Positions 63,947 to 64,000 of a DNA stretch of 64,000 nt are shown one piece after another. Made by a program: the position numbers and the translations under genes. The stretch's first letter is position 1; each line of letters opens with the position of its first letter. Source of the DNA: Caballeronia jiangsuensis (GTDB taxonomy: Bacteria; Pseudomonadota; Gammaproteobacteria; Burkholderiales; Burkholderiaceae). The notes beneath the pieces are model-generated. The model was not told where the DNA came from and made no database searches. It saw only the letters and a list, made by a program, of their open reading frames with translations. The DNA is taken from positions 1-64,000 of the forward strand of contig JFHF01000035.1 of the NCBI GenBank assembly GCA_000648925.1, written 5' to 3'.

Positions 63947-64000
63947 TTATGCGACTTCCGCGATCAACTCGATCTCGACGCACGCGCCGAGCGGAATCTG
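63947..64000 (-). CDS. RidA-family protein, C-terminal end only
   Basis: Seventeen codons are visible before the window ends, reading QIPLGACVEIELIAEVA and a TAA stop. The G-A-x-V-E-I-E-x-I-A pattern is the usual C-terminus of RidA/YjgF enamine deaminases. The rest lies outside the window, so the call is modest. Confidence 0.6.
   Translation of the reverse strand, partial: QIPLGACVEIELIAEVA

Overview
The window looks like part of a chromosome of a betaproteobacterium of the Burkholderia sensu lato group (Burkholderia, Paraburkholderia or Caballeronia). The pointers are the high GC content with strong third-position GC bias, a glucokinase fused to an RpiR-type regulator, a 16-strand Burkholderia-type porin, and the many small stress proteins typical of this group. 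No phage, integrase, intact insertion sequence or CRISPR array is visible. The genus is an inference; no database was searched.

Layout. (1) 0.1-9.3 kb, glucose uptake and entry into the oxidative pathway: a four-gene sugar ABC importer (minus strand) is divergent from zwf-pgl-glk/hexR. A 19-base perfect palindrome over the zwf promoter is a probable HexR operator. (2) 9.3-14 kb: a degraded porin copy, an intact porin and a hisQMP-type amino-acid importer without its binding protein. (3) 14.3-20 kb: pirin, a Spy/CpxP-like periplasmic protein divergent from an OmpR/EnvZ-type two-component system with CpxR-like direct repeats between them, a small unknown protein and a diguanylate cyclase. (4) 20.8-25.8 kb: a fused double-permease ABC importer with its ATPase, a HicAB toxin-antitoxin pair with its own palindrome, and two tandem lipoprotein paralogues.

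(5) 26-42.8 kb is the most interesting part. A stand-alone rpoN (sigma-54) gene, away from its usual lptB/hpf/ptsN neighbours, lies among two sigma-54 activator (bEBP) genes and about 15 small or stress-type genes: DUF883, proline-rich and acidic disordered proteins, trehalose-6-phosphate synthase, YihY, BON, DUF2383, DUF4142, DUF1488, a PfpI/DJ-1 protein and a PEBP protein. By eye I find ten -24/-12 (GG-N10-GC) promoter candidates in front of these genes, several close to consensus, including one in front of rpoN itself. I propose a self-contained, positively autoregulated sigma-54 stress and envelope-protection regulon.

(6) 43-49 kb: a PAS-GGDEF protein, a TetR regulator, and a divergent quinate/shikimate pair (an aroE-type dehydrogenase and quiC). 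(7) 49.6-64 kb: tRNA-Arg(CCU), a DUF4239 membrane protein with an overlapping methyltransferase gene, rubredoxin, a DUF4399 protein, uup, parE-parC (topoisomerase IV), an orphan Xre antitoxin preceded by the C-terminal stump of its toxin, a CopD-like protein, a GGDEF-EAL protein, a PhzF-family protein and the end of a RidA-like gene cut by the window edge.
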